A stretch of DNA of 64,000 bases from Coptis chinensis. Its lineage: Eukaryota; Streptophyta; Magnoliopsida; Ranunculales; Ranunculaceae. Shown here piece by piece: positions 1-10,112 of this stretch; within the stretch, counting starts at the first letter, position 1; every line of letters begins with the position of its first letter. Below the pieces are notes generated by a model. The model did not search any database. It worked only from the letters and a program-made list of their open reading frames with translations, and had not been told where the DNA came from. A program made the position numbers and the translations under genes. Where the stretch lies: assembly GCA_015680905.1 (NCBI GenBank), contig CM027381.1:92033501-92097500 (forward strand). Direction: 5' to 3'.

Positions 1-1
1 G

Positions 2-148
2 GGGCCCTACGTGGTGGTCGGGGTAGGGGGAACCGGCACCTACAAGTTACAAACTTTGGAGGGAACAGAGGTGGATAAGCCGTGGAATGTAAGGTTGTTG
101 AAAATATTTCACGAAAGTGAATGTAACGAGAGACCGAAAACCGCATGA
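2..148 (+). CDS. C-terminal end of Ty3/gypsy pol polyprotein (integrase tail), partial
   Basis: The reading frame from base 2 to the TGA at 146-148 encodes 48 residues that start GPYVVVGVGGTGTYKLQTL and continue with EVDKPWNVRLLK. This GPY-type chromatin-contact tail followed by a G-T-Y-x-L-x-x-x-x-G and a P-W-N motif is how many plant gypsy polyproteins end, just after the integrase core. The start lies outside the window. The preserved frame and stop suggest a fairly young copy. The protein would insert retrotransposon cDNA into chromosomes, but only this tail is visible. Confidence 0.75.
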   Translation, partial: GPYVVVGVGGTGTYKLQTLEGTEVDKPWNVRLLKIFHESECNERPKTA

Positions 149-685
149 GCTATTTGTACATATATAAAACCGTAGCACTTTTGAGGTGAACTATTATTGT
201 TTGAGTATTCATTACCCCTTAGAGTGAAGGGAAGGGGATGAGCCCCCCAAGGACGAGAGGTCCAAACCTTAGAGGGGCAAAAAGGAGTTGCCCCCCTAAG
301 GTAAAGTCTCTCAGGGCCGGGGTGAGAGGAGTCACCGCGAACCCCTGGGAGATTAGGGCAGCGGAAGCAAAGAGGCTTCCGCATGCCGCGGGCAGAGTGC
401 CTGCCAGAGGTAGAGAGAGCCGGAGCTCCAATGGGGCATGGGGCGATTAAATCAAACATCCCCAACCGACGGGGAGGGAGGCTTAACGGAGGCCAGTTTT
501 ACAAGGACAAATACCCACGCAGATAGCAGAAAATACAAGGAACGGAAACAATCAGATAGAAAGGAGCAAAAACATAATATGTACATCCCTACTGGTGGGA
601 ACGAAAATACAGTAACAAGTAGCGGAAAGGGTATGACAACACATAGCATCAAGAGACGAATAGCCAGGGCACAAACAGGCTATAT

Positions 686-2643
686 TCAAGGAACAGTACT
701 TTCCAGAATCACCGAATCGGCGGCTTCTTCTATGATTAGGTCCGCAGCCGTGTCTATAGCCTCGGCTACCCCGTTCGGCGCCCGTCCCTTCGAAGCCGAA
801 GTCCCCGCGACCGCACAATGCCCTCAGATAGCGGAGCAGCGGTGGGAGCTTCCGGAAGAAGGCGGCCTTCTTTGGTGAGAGGGTCAATCTCCTCCTTGAC
901 CTTCTTGGCCACCCCTCTTCGGCCGGGCCCGTAGATATCCCGGAGCTCGCCCATGTCGGCCTCATGTCGCGCATGGATTGCTGCAAGAGCTTCCCCGGTG
1001 CTTCCGAAAGGGAGTCCCAGAGCGGCAAATGCTTTTTTTGGAGAGACTCTACCGAGAGGGCGGCGCTCATATATCGCCCGGATGGGCGCCCTCTGGGTCC
1101 TCGGCTTCGTCTTGGGCCCGGACCTTGTCTAGGTCCGCGCCGAAGTTCTTCTCTCGCTAGGAGGGCCACCTCCTTATCAAGTTCATCGATCCGGCCCCGC
1201 ACCAAATAGGCCGCTGGATCATGAAGGATATATCCAAACTCATCCGAAGAAGATAGCAAAAGTCTAACACTCAAAGAGAGAGAAGAAGGAGGTCAAATGT
1301 AAAGAAAGTAGTACCTTCTCCCCACCGCGGTAGAAGGAAGTCGGTGGGACTCAAAGGAGCCACCTTCGGGCGATGCCATATCCGGCGGGAGGTGAGACCC
1401 ATAGAACGGGGAAGAAGCCATCGCGGGTTCTTCAAAGCGTAATCCTTTGATCGTGGAGCGGTTCCGAGCTTTGAAGGAGGGGCAAAATAGAGGAATGGGC
1501 TCGTCGGCCTCCTTGTCGGTGCGGGACGCCACCTCCTTCCCGGGACGTTGTTCCACTTGAGAAGGCGCGGTAGGTGGGGTCGCGGCCTTAGATGGAGGGC
1601 CTTCTCCAGAGTCGGATGGCCGTGGACGTTTGGAGGCGGGGGGAGGAGGTGGGGGAACAATGGTGGATCGGGGGCAGCGGCGACCACGTCCTCATCCGAG
1701 TCGCTATCAAAGAGTTTGCGTTTGTTAGCGCCCATGCTTGAAGGGGGAGAAGAGGTGGAAGAGGAATGAGATGGGGAGTATTGGTCTTCCCAAGTCTTCA
1801 GGGAGCGGTACGGAGTGGGGGCTGCGGAGCTATGAGCGGCACGGGCGAAAGGGGGGGTCAAGGAAGAAGAGGCGGCGCCGGGCGCTTTTTTCCGAGGAGG
1901 GAAGTGACACGGGCCTTTCTTTCTTTAGGGGGAGGGGGACGGAAAAATGGGGCGCTATATTTTCCTATGGATGCCAGCTCAGGATCAGAGAGTAGGGGAG
2001 TAGCGGTGGCAGGGTCAATGCCGAGTATCACGGACTGAGCCGCGCCCAAATCACGAATCTTCTGGAATGTTGTGGAAAAGATGTTGTCGTAGGGTCGCGA
2101 TATCGAGTCGGGCCGCCAACCTGAAAAAGACAAAACAACAAGTTGGATTATTGCCGAAAGACATAGTTCAATGGGGATAGATAAAGAGCGGGACTCACCA
2201 CTGGGGAGGAAAGCCAGGTGACGGAGGTTCAACTCAGGTGGAAGATCCGCGGAGAGGAATTTCCCGGATATATAGAGAGGGTAATGGTGCCACAATTTGT
2301 CGGAGGAAGTGATGCGAAGGATAAAGTGCTGTTTTTTAGGGCGGAGGCAGAATGAGTGATAGCCCACACTGACTTCCTTGGTACTCTTCTTGAGGTAGAA
2401 GTGGGCGGCCATGTCGCGAACCGTTATCCGAGGTACTTCCGAGCGGTTGTAGTGGTTCGCGACATACATGACCCTCCAGAAGTTGCCAATACCTTGGCAT
2501 GGGGGGATGTTAAAATGATTGCACACCTCGACATCAAGACGAAAGTGAGAGGCAATCGTCGGCATTAACCGGCCGATCGCGGGCCACGGTGCCAGACACC
2601 CCGGCTTGTGGGGACCAAATGCGGGTAATAAGTTAAGTCGCAC
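686..2643 (-). CDS. Antisense accessory gene of the Tat-like retrotransposon (gypsy-type transposon protein family), spliced
   Basis: The minus strand carries a run of long open frames between pol and the expected 3' LTR. The first piece (from ATG at 2643) reads MRLNLLPAFGPHKPG, then ASHFRLDVEVCNHFNIPPCQ, GNFWRVMYVANHY and a Lys/Phe-rich stretch. It resembles the plant 'putative gypsy type transposon' domain (PF04195-like), a likeness judged by eye. A 78-bp intron (2198-2121, GTGAGT donor, TTTTTCAG acceptor) would join FLPSG to GWRPDS in frame. Downstream exons lie near 1861-1271 and 1274-686; the last encodes the charged stretch RGRIDELDKEVALLAREELR, probably helical, and ends with ADLIIEEAADSVILESTVP and a stop at 688-686. 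Exact middle exons are not resolved. Function is unknown. A TATA box sits about 500 bp upstream of the ATG. Confidence 0.5.
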
Positions 2644-3140
2644 GCGTGCTCTAAAATGACGTCGGTGGGTATCCGTGAGGCGCTTTTAACAGCCTCAAGA
2701 TTAGGTCTACGACTCACGGTGGTGGTGGCGGAAGCGGCAAAGGCTTGCCCGGAGGTAGAGGGGCCTCGGTCCGGTCAGGGCAAGGCTGCGCGTGTGGGAG
2801 GAGGAGGAGGAGGAGGTGGCGGATCTAGAGACGGACATCGAAAGTACGAGGTATGGAAGACACGCGCCACAAAGAAGGCAAAAAGGGAAATGAAGATGAA
2901 CAGTTTCAAACACAAAGGGGAAATGCGACTATAACAATTAAAGGAAGCCAAAGAGAGAAGGAGACCAACCCGAGGAAAAGAGAGCAACCGAGCAAGAGTG
3001 TCACCGGGATTTGAAGAGATCGACCGAAGCGAAATTTTAACCGGAGCTAGGGAAGACGTAAGAAAGGTGGAAGAAGAGGGGAAGAGGAACCGGAAGGTGA
3101 AAGAAGGGCTAAGAGAGAGAGAGAAGAGAAATCGAGCGGG

Positions 3141-3150
3141 CTTTTTATAA
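3141..3150 (-). promoter_or_regulatory. TATA box of the antisense accessory gene
   Basis: Read on the minus strand this is TTATAAAAAG, followed after about 15 bases by a long CT-rich tract (TTCTCTTCTCTCTC), the usual plant arrangement of TATA box and pyrimidine patch at a start site. It points toward the antisense frames that begin at 2643. Confidence 0.5.
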
Positions 3151-3488
3151 GAGGGTGAGGGCAAAGGGGTAATTGCGGGGGTGCTGAAATCGAGGGGACA
3201 CCAAAAAAGAACCGCCTAACGAAAAACACGTGGATGCACGCCAAACGGCGGTCGGAAGGTGAAACCGCGTGAACACTCATGAACCAATTTGTGAGGGAAG
3301 AGGGAAGACCACGGGCCGGAAGGAGGAAGGGGCGAGCTCTCGACTCCACGATCAAGATATCATCGCGGACTCGAGAGAGGGGCATCCAGTAGTGGCATGA
3401 TACCGCCTTGAAATAGCATGGGGGATTTGGGCGGACTTAGCGTAATCCTATGAGGCCGCTACCGCACTGTGATCGGGATGGCAAAGAC

Positions 3489-3655
3489 ACGGTCGCTGTG
3501 TACGGAAACCCCACACATGGAGGGGAGTGGACCAGAGATGAAAAGACAGGTGGAGGGGTGAGATGAGATGAAACGTGGTCGCGGTACGGAAACCCTACAC
3601 ATGGAGGGGAGTGGACCAGGAGATGAAAAGAGAGGTGGAGGGTTGAGATGAAAGG
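3489..3655. repeat. Direct duplication of about 83 bp in presumed LTR U3
   Basis: Two adjacent copies share the blocks TACGGAAACCC, ACACATGGAGGGGAGTGGAC and GATGAAAAGA, differing by a few substitutions and a one-base insertion. They sit immediately upstream of a plus-strand TATA box, as duplicated enhancer-like units often do in LTR U3 regions. Confidence 0.7.
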
Positions 3656-3664
3656 GAGAGGGGA

Positions 3665-3672
3665 TATAAAAG
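3665..3672 (+). promoter_or_regulatory. TATA box, probable LTR promoter
   Basis: TATAAAAG in the context GGGATATAAAAGAGAAG, downstream of the 83-bp duplication and followed by a purine-rich leader. Its plus orientation agrees with the orientation of the pol fragment at 2-148. Assignment to the 3' LTR of that element is inference. Confidence 0.45.
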
Positions 3673-4219
3673 AGAAGAGAAGAGAAGAAAAAGGAGGAGG
3701 AAAAAGAAGAAAAAAGAAGAGGAAGAGAAGAGGAGGCGGCCAAGAGTGAGAAAGAGAGAGTCTTGTGAGGAGAGTGGAAGATAGCAGTTTGTAATCCGTA
3801 GTCTAAAGAAGAGTTTGCCATTACTATTTTGTGTTGTAACAGTACTTAATCGTGTACGTGATTGTGATTGTTTAAAATGTATTCACGAGACATTTAACTA
3901 ATACGTTATTCATGATTGAACATTTTGATATCTATGATTTATATAATTGATAATGAGGTGAGTTGATTAGTTATTGTGTTTGGAATCTTTAGTAACGAAT
4001 TATTGTTGGAGACGATGTTTGTTTTGTAATAAAAATATTATAATAAATGAGAACTCTTGAGTGTTAAAATCCGGTGTAAAAGTGTTCGGTAAAAATTTAA
4101 TGTGTCGCCCACATCTTTAGATCTCTCCACGCCTCTTTGATGAAAAGAAATGAAATGTTTATGACTAATGATGTCATGTGAAAAGTCGCCTTAGAGAGGA
4201 ACTAAGGCATTCGCCTTGC

Positions 4220-4392
4220 GGGATGGCTGTATTCTTTGAATGTACGGGAATATAGGTGGGTATTCCTTGAATGTGGCGGGAATGATCCAAGGTATTCATT
4301 GAATGTGCCATGAATAACATGTTAGTGTTATGATGAGTATTTCTTGAATGTGGCGGGAATGACCCAAGATATTCATTGAATGTGCCATGAAT
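4220..4392. repeat. Short imperfect tandem repeat inside LTR-like sequence
   Basis: Words such as CTTGAATGTGGCGGGAATGA and TATTCATTGAATGTGCCATG each occur twice about 90 bp apart, with a third diverged copy near 4230. Nothing coding is seen here. Confidence 0.6.
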
Positions 4393-4727
4393 GACCTAAT
4401 ATTTTGTTATGCCCAAAAGAGGCTTTGTGATTGTGTGTATGGGAAGCCCAGAGATGGCTGTGACTCACAAGTTACGAGTTTACAAGATGAAAATATATTT
4501 CCTGGAGGCGATATCCCCGCTTGGGACATATGTCTTGTAGTGGTACTCGGTGTGAGTGAGGCACACGGATATGTGTGATTTGGCAAATATGTGTAGTGCA
4601 AATCGTAGAGTATGAACTAAAGATTGGGCTGTGTCTTTTAATAAATGAGTCAAAGAGATAATTAATAAGCAAAGTAAAACATTTATTTTACGTGTGATGG
4701 AGTTATTGCATATGAACTAGTTTTCGA

Positions 4728-4746
4728 ACCCGTCCTACGAACGGGT
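4728..4746 (-). other. Helitron 3'-terminal hairpin
   Basis: On the minus strand ACCCGTTCGTAGGACGGGT folds into an eight-pair stem (one G-T pair) with a three-base loop, 11 bases before the terminal CTAG end. This is the known Helitron transposition terminator structure. Confidence 0.8.
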
Positions 4747-5099
4747 GTCGTTATATTAAATTATTGTAAAAAATATTAGCAACTATGCATAGCTATGATA
4801 TATGAAAATTATATTAATCAGTCATTCAAATTTCTTGCACCACTCTCTATAAAAATGAAGCATCAAACCTTGATAAAACTTATCGACTTCTTTTTGTTGT
4901 TAGGTTTAATAATAGAAATTTGAGTGAAATTTTGTGAGAATGTCTAATGTGACGAAGATAATGTTAAAGCTACTTGAATAACATGACATTCTTAATCATA
5001 ATAAAAAAATTATAATAAACACTACTTAAAATGAAAAACTATATTTGTCGAGACATTTATTCCCTCTACTTATAATACAAACATGTTTTAGGGTTATTA

Positions 5100-6400
5100 G
5101 TTCAATGCATTTGCATTAAGTTTATGATTTTCCATTAATTATTCTTTGAAGTTGGTTCAATGTAGTACATTGCATTCATTTTCCAATTTCTCATTAATTA
5201 TTCTTTGAGGTTAGTTCAATGCAGTTGCATCAAGTTTTTGATTTCCTGTTAATTATTATTTGAGGTTAGTTCAATGCAATTGCATCCACTTTATAATTTC
5301 CCGTTAGTTATTCATTAAGGTTAATTTAGTACAGTTGCATCCAATTTTTTATGTTTAATTAATTAGTCTTTGAGATTAGTTCAATGCATTTGCATCAAGG
5401 TTCCAATCTCCCGTTAATTACTTTTTGAGATTAGTTCAATACATCTGCATCCAGTTTCTGATTTTCCGTTATTTATATTTTGAGGTTAGTTGAATGCAGT
5501 TGCATCCAATTTTCGATTCCCGTTATTTATTTTTTGAGGTTAGTTCAATGCAGTTGCATCCAGTTTCCGATTTCTCATTAATTATTATTTGTAGTTAGTT
5601 CAATACATCTGCTATCCAATTTTCAATTTCATATTAATTGTTCTTTGAGGTCAGTTTAATGCATTTGCATCAAGTTTTTTATTTCCGGTTAATTATTCTG
5701 TGAGATTAGTTTAATGTATTTACATCCAGTTTTCGATTTCTCGTTTATTATTTGATAGGATTGCATTTGCATCTAGTTCCAGATTTCCAGTGAATTATTG
5801 TTTTAGATTAGTTCAATGAATTTGCATCCAATTTCCGATTTCCCGTTAATTATTTCTTGAGGTTAGTTCAATGCATTTGCATCCAATTTATTATTTATGC
5901 TTTAAGGTTAGTTCGATGCAATTACATCCGGTTTCTGATTTCTCGTTAACTATTCTTTGAGGTTATTTCAGTGCATATTTGCATTTAGTTTCTGATTTCC
6001 CACCAATTATTCTATGAGGTTAGTTCAATGCAGTTGCATTTGGTTTTTGATTTTATATTAATTATTTTTTGAGTTTAGTTCAATACATTTGCATCCAGTT
6101 TCTGGTTTCCCATTAATTATTATTTGAGGTTTGTTTAATGTTTAATGCATACCATTTACGATTTCCCATTAAATATTTTTTAAGGATTTGCATCAATTTT
6201 CTAATTTTCCGTTAGTTGTTCTCTAGCGTTAGCTTAATGCAATTGCATCCAATTTTCGATTTCTAGTTAATTACTTTTTGAGTTTAGTTTATTGCATTTG
6301 TATAAAGTTTTCGATTTCCTATTAATTACTCTTTGAGCTTAGTTATGTATTTGAATCCAGTTTTTGATTTTCTTTTAATTATCCAATGTGGTGTGTAATA
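5100..6400. repeat. 55-bp minisatellite array (first array, left Helitron)
   Basis: About two dozen imperfect units built from GGTTAGTTCAATGCA, GTTGCATCCAGTTTC and CGATTTCCCGTTAATTATTC follow one another. Each unit is centred on the imperfect palindrome ATGCA-NN-TGCAT. The units differ by point changes and small indels, so this is an old array. No coding frame persists. Confidence 0.9.
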
Positions 6401-6909
6401 CCAACTTCTACTGATCTATCTATAGTGTCCTTCCAAACATGACATAAAAAATAAATTATGTTTGATTTACTATGTTGGATCATCAAAGACTATCTAGTTT
6501 CCAATTTCCCGTTAATTATTCTTTAAATTATGCATGACTCACTATGTGGAATCTGCAAAGATTATCTACGAACGGGTGTTGTTATATTAATTATTCTAAA
6601 AAATATTTGCAAATATGCAAAACTATTATATATTAATATTATATTCGTCACTCATCCAAATTTCTTATAACGTGAAAACCTCACTCTCCATTAAAAAAAA
6701 ACTCACATTTGATAAAACCCTTCAATTTCATTTTGTTGTTTAATAATAGAAGTTTAATTGAAGTTTTGTGAGATTGCCTAATAAGGCGAAGTTCATATAT
6801 ATTGAAGCTACTTGAATAACAAAAAGTTACCAATCATACGGAAAGAAATAAGATAAACACAATTTTAAATGCAAAACTATACTTATCGAGACATTCTCAC
6901 AACATATAA

Positions 6910-7800
6910 TCCAACTATGTTTTGAGGTTAATTCAATGCATTTGCATCCAGTTTCTGATTTTCCATTATTTATATTTTAAGGTTAGTTCAATGCAGTTGA
7001 ATCTAATTTCTGATTCCCGTTTTTTTTTTAGGTTAGTTCAATGAGGTTGTATCTAGTTTCCGATTTCTCATTAATTATTCTTTACAGTTAGTTCAATACA
7101 TTTGCATCCAATTTCCAATTCCCTGTTAATTGTTATTTGAGGTCAGCTCAATGTATTTGCATCCAATTTATGATTTCTAGTTAATTATTCTGTGAGATTA
7201 GTTTAATGCATTTGCATACAATTTTTTATTTCTCGTTTATTATTTAATAAGGTTGCATTTGCATCTAGTTTCCGATTTTCCATTAATTATTGTTTTATTT
7301 TAATTTAATGAATTTACATCCAGTTTCTAATTTCCTGTTAATTATTTCTTGAGGTTAGTTCAATGCATTTGTATCCAGTTTATTTTTTAAGATTAGTTCA
7401 GTGCAGTTGCAGCCGGTTTTCGATTTCCCGTTAATTATTCTTTAAGTTTAGTTCCACTCATTTGCATCATGTTTTCAATTTATAATTAATTTTTCTTTGA
7501 GGTTAGTTCAATGTAGTTGCATCCAGTTTTTGATTTCCCATTAATTTAATCATTAAGGGTTAGTTCAATACATTTGCATTTAGATCCGATTTCTTGACAA
7601 TTATTTTTTTATATTAGTTTGATGTATTTGCATCCAAGTTTTGATTTATCGTTAATTATTCTTTGAGGTTAGTTTAATGCAGTTGTATCCATATTCCGAT
7701 TTTCTATTAATTACTTTTTAAGATTAGTTTAATGCTTGCATTTGCATCCAGTTTCCGATTTTCTGTTAATTATTTTTTGAGGTTAGTTCAATGCAGTTAT
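6910..7800. repeat. 55-bp minisatellite array (second array, left Helitron)
   Basis: Same unit as the array at 5100-6400, resumed after an internal copy of the Helitron subterminal region (6560-6900). It ends in a TA microsatellite. Confidence 0.9.
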
Positions 7801-7805
7801 ATCAA

Positions 7806-7808
<3 letters not shown>

Positions 7809-7881
<73 letters not shown>
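7809..7881. repeat. (TA)n microsatellite
   Basis: Uninterrupted TA dinucleotides at the end of the second minisatellite array. Confidence 0.95.
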
Positions 7882-7885
<4 letters not shown>

Positions 7886-7901
7886 AAAATTTATAAATTT
7901 A

Positions 7902-8700
7902 ATTGGAATATGTCGTAATTATTGTGGCTAGAATTGTGATTTTTGGAATCCTTAACTATGAATAAATGTTTAAATCCCATTGTGGATGGCGCATCAAATC
8001 GAAAGGGTTTTAGGAAAATCGTTTTCGGTGGAAACTATTGTTTTTAGCAATTTAGTTTTTTGTCTCATATTTTTTTTTTCGTAATTAGCTATATTGTTTA
8101 GGAAAAGTTGGAGACTGTGTGACACTCTATATGGGATTATTTGTTCATAATTAGTTATAGTGTTTAGGAAAAGTTAGAGACTCTCTAAAACTTTATATGG
8201 GATTGTTTTCTTATTTATATCATACTTTTTTATAAATAGTAATAGAGTTTAGAAAAAACTGGAGTTCCTGCAAGTGTTCCAAAAAAATAGATTGGTGAGG
8301 GTATAACTATAATATATATCTAAGGAATTGGAATATGTCGTAATTATTGTGGCCGTAATTATGATTTTTTGAATCCCTAACTGAATAAATATCTAAATCA
8401 CATAGTGGATGACACATCAAATCGAAAGGGTTTTAGGAAAATCGTTTTCGGTGGAAATTATTGTTTTTAGCAATTTAGTTTTTTGTCTCTTTTTTTTTTT
8501 TTCGTAATTAGCTATATTGTTTAGGAAAAGTTAGAGATTTTGTAAAACTCTATATGAGATTGTTTTTTTCGTAATTAGCTATAGTGTTTAGGAAAAATTA
8601 GAGAGTGTGTGAAACTCTAGATGGGATTGTTTCCTTATTTATATCCTACTTTTTTATATTTAGTAATAGAGTTTAGGAAAAATTGGAGTCTCTATGAGAG
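7902..8700. repeat. Tandem duplication of about 425 bp in the Helitron 5' region
   Basis: The word TTGGAATATGTCGTAATTAT starts at about 7902 and again at about 8331. After each come the same blocks (GGATGGCGCATCAAATCG or a variant, then AAAGGGTTTTAGGAAAATCG). A copy of this block also occurs in reverse complement in the right Helitron near 31500-32160. Confidence 0.8.
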
Positions 8701-8774
8701 TATAGCTATAATATATATTTAAGGATAAAGATAAATATTTGTTTCCTATTTTATCTCCTACTTTTTCTTAATTA

Positions 8775-8930
8775 GCCATGACACGTGGACACTCTAGAAA
8801 CGCTTCCTCAATTGAAGATGGTAGAGCTCTAATATATATATAAATCCTATTTTATCTCATACTTTTTCTTAATTAGCCATGACACGTGGATACTCTAGAA
8901 ACGCTTCCTCAATTGAAGAGGGTAGAGCTA
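8775..8930. repeat. Tandem duplication of about 102 bp at the Helitron 5' end
   Basis: The block TTAGCCATGACACGTGGA followed by ACTCTAGAAACGCTTCCTCA occurs twice, the second time next to the long TA microsatellite. Each copy contains the ACGTG core seen in G-box-like elements; no function is implied. Confidence 0.8.
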
Positions 8931-8931
8931 T

Positions 8932-8932
8932 A

Positions 8933-9024
<92 letters not shown>

Positions 9025-9042
9025 TATATTATATATATATAT
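8932..9042. repeat. (TA)n microsatellite at the Helitron 5' end
   Basis: A long, nearly pure TA run with a few AA interruptions. It obscures the exact 5' terminus of the Helitron. Confidence 0.95.
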
Positions 9043-10112
9043 GATGTACATGATTTATGATGTACATGATTTCTTATGAGAAATGTATACTTGGTTTGTG
9101 TGAGTTAATACTCACGAGGGATGAATGTACTCTCTGATTGTAATATTTTCCCTGTTCTCATATGTAGACGAGTGGTTTTTAAGAAAAATATTGGTTTTAA
9201 GTATAAGCGAGTTGTTATATATGATTGGTGATATATTATGCATGATATAATGGATATGGTGGTGTGACATGAATGTTAATATTGACGATATATTATGTCA
9301 GATTATGTATACCCATGATGGTTGTAGTGAAAGAGAAATAGATGTATACTATAAATGATTACGTTTGGGAAATCTAATTTTGTTTTGCAGGAGGGTAGGA
9401 CCTATTAACTTTTTATGCAAATATGTTGTCCTACTCTAAGAAGACGTGCTGGCTTAAAAGTAAGGTGTATCAAACTCATATTTAATTAGGTTATTATATG
9501 TGCATTTAATAAGTGGAATGTAAATGGTATTTATGTTGTAAGTTATTTTGAAAAGTGAGAATGATGAGTACTGTTATATGAGTTTCTTGGAAATGTATAT
9601 TGGGATGGAAATCTTATTTGGGAAGAAACTACCTGTTGTTTTGAGAAAACAGAACTAATTTGTCTTCTAAATTGAAATGATTATAATAGTTTTTATTCGC
9701 GAAGGAAGGGTTGTTCCTTTTGTATTCATTTGATTTTGAGTTTTTTTTTATCGTGTTTAATAATGGGTTATTAGGGTTTTGTTTAATCCTGGGTTTTCAG
9801 AAAATGGAATAGAGTAAGAATAATTTCCTATTTTAATTTTCTGAAAATTTGGAGTGTGACAAAGGCGCCATGGGAATGCCTCAGCTCCCTCACTTTTGTG
9901 ATTTGTCAGCTATTGGAATCTTTTGTTGTTTGACGATTGTATTGTACTATTGTGTACTGTATTGATTGTTATTATATATGCAGGAATGTAATACATTTTG
10001 ACTAATTAAACTGTGTTAATGCATTAATCCAAATCAGACAGGCAACAATAAGTCACTGTTTAGTTATGTGATGCGAAGACATACAATCTCATATTTTCAG
10101 GCTAACCTCTTT

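Larger units (their letters stand above)
1..4080 (+). mobile_element. 3' part of a Ty3/gypsy (Tat-like) retrotransposon, cut by the window edge
   Basis: The segment opens with the last codons of a gypsy pol gene on the plus strand, followed by about 3 kb of GC-rich DNA (clearly richer than the AT-rich DNA after 4100) that carries an oppositely transcribed gene. Pol followed by a long 3' spacer with an antisense gene is the layout known for the Tat lineage (for example Retand and Grande). A plus-strand TATA box at 3665 preceded by an 83-bp duplication looks like LTR U3 sequence, so the 3' LTR probably begins between 3151 and 3490. I could not fix its two ends, so the right boundary given here is approximate. 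Confidence 0.55.
4717..9044 (-). mobile_element. Non-autonomous Helitron, minus orientation, with minisatellite arrays
   Basis: On the minus strand the 3' end is a hairpin (stem ACCCGT/ACGGGT) followed by TTCGAAAA and CTAG, the Helitron signature, with a host A next to it on the plus strand (4716). The 5' end is taken as the minus-strand TC at 9044-9043 next to a plus-strand T (9045), giving insertion between A and T; because it lies in a TA microsatellite this boundary is less certain. The body holds two minisatellite arrays, an internal copy of the subterminal 3' sequence near 6560-6900, and a duplicated 5' region. No RepHel coding sequence is visible. It matches the element at 31389-35640 through its whole length in inverted orientation. 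Confidence 0.75.
4080..9861 (-). mobile_element. LTR-like sequence (Tekay/Del-type look), split by a Helitron
   Basis: Read on the minus strand the right end begins TGTCACACTCCAAATTTTC, resembling the start TGTCATAGCCCGAATTTC at 63735; both continue into a stretch containing AACCC and AAACCCTAATAACC-like words. The left part (4080-4716) has short duplicated units. Removing the Helitron at 4717-9044 rejoins the two halves at an A/T target. The left terminus and the target duplication are not identified and no internal region was seen, so this could be a solo or truncated LTR. Confidence 0.35.

Noticed and set aside
5100-7800. CRISPR-like regularly spaced repeats
   Set aside because: The units are contiguous with no unique spacers, in a plant nuclear context inside a Helitron.
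8869-9079. Open frames on both strands coding for Ile-Tyr repeats
   Set aside because: They are translations of the TA microsatellite and have no coding properties.
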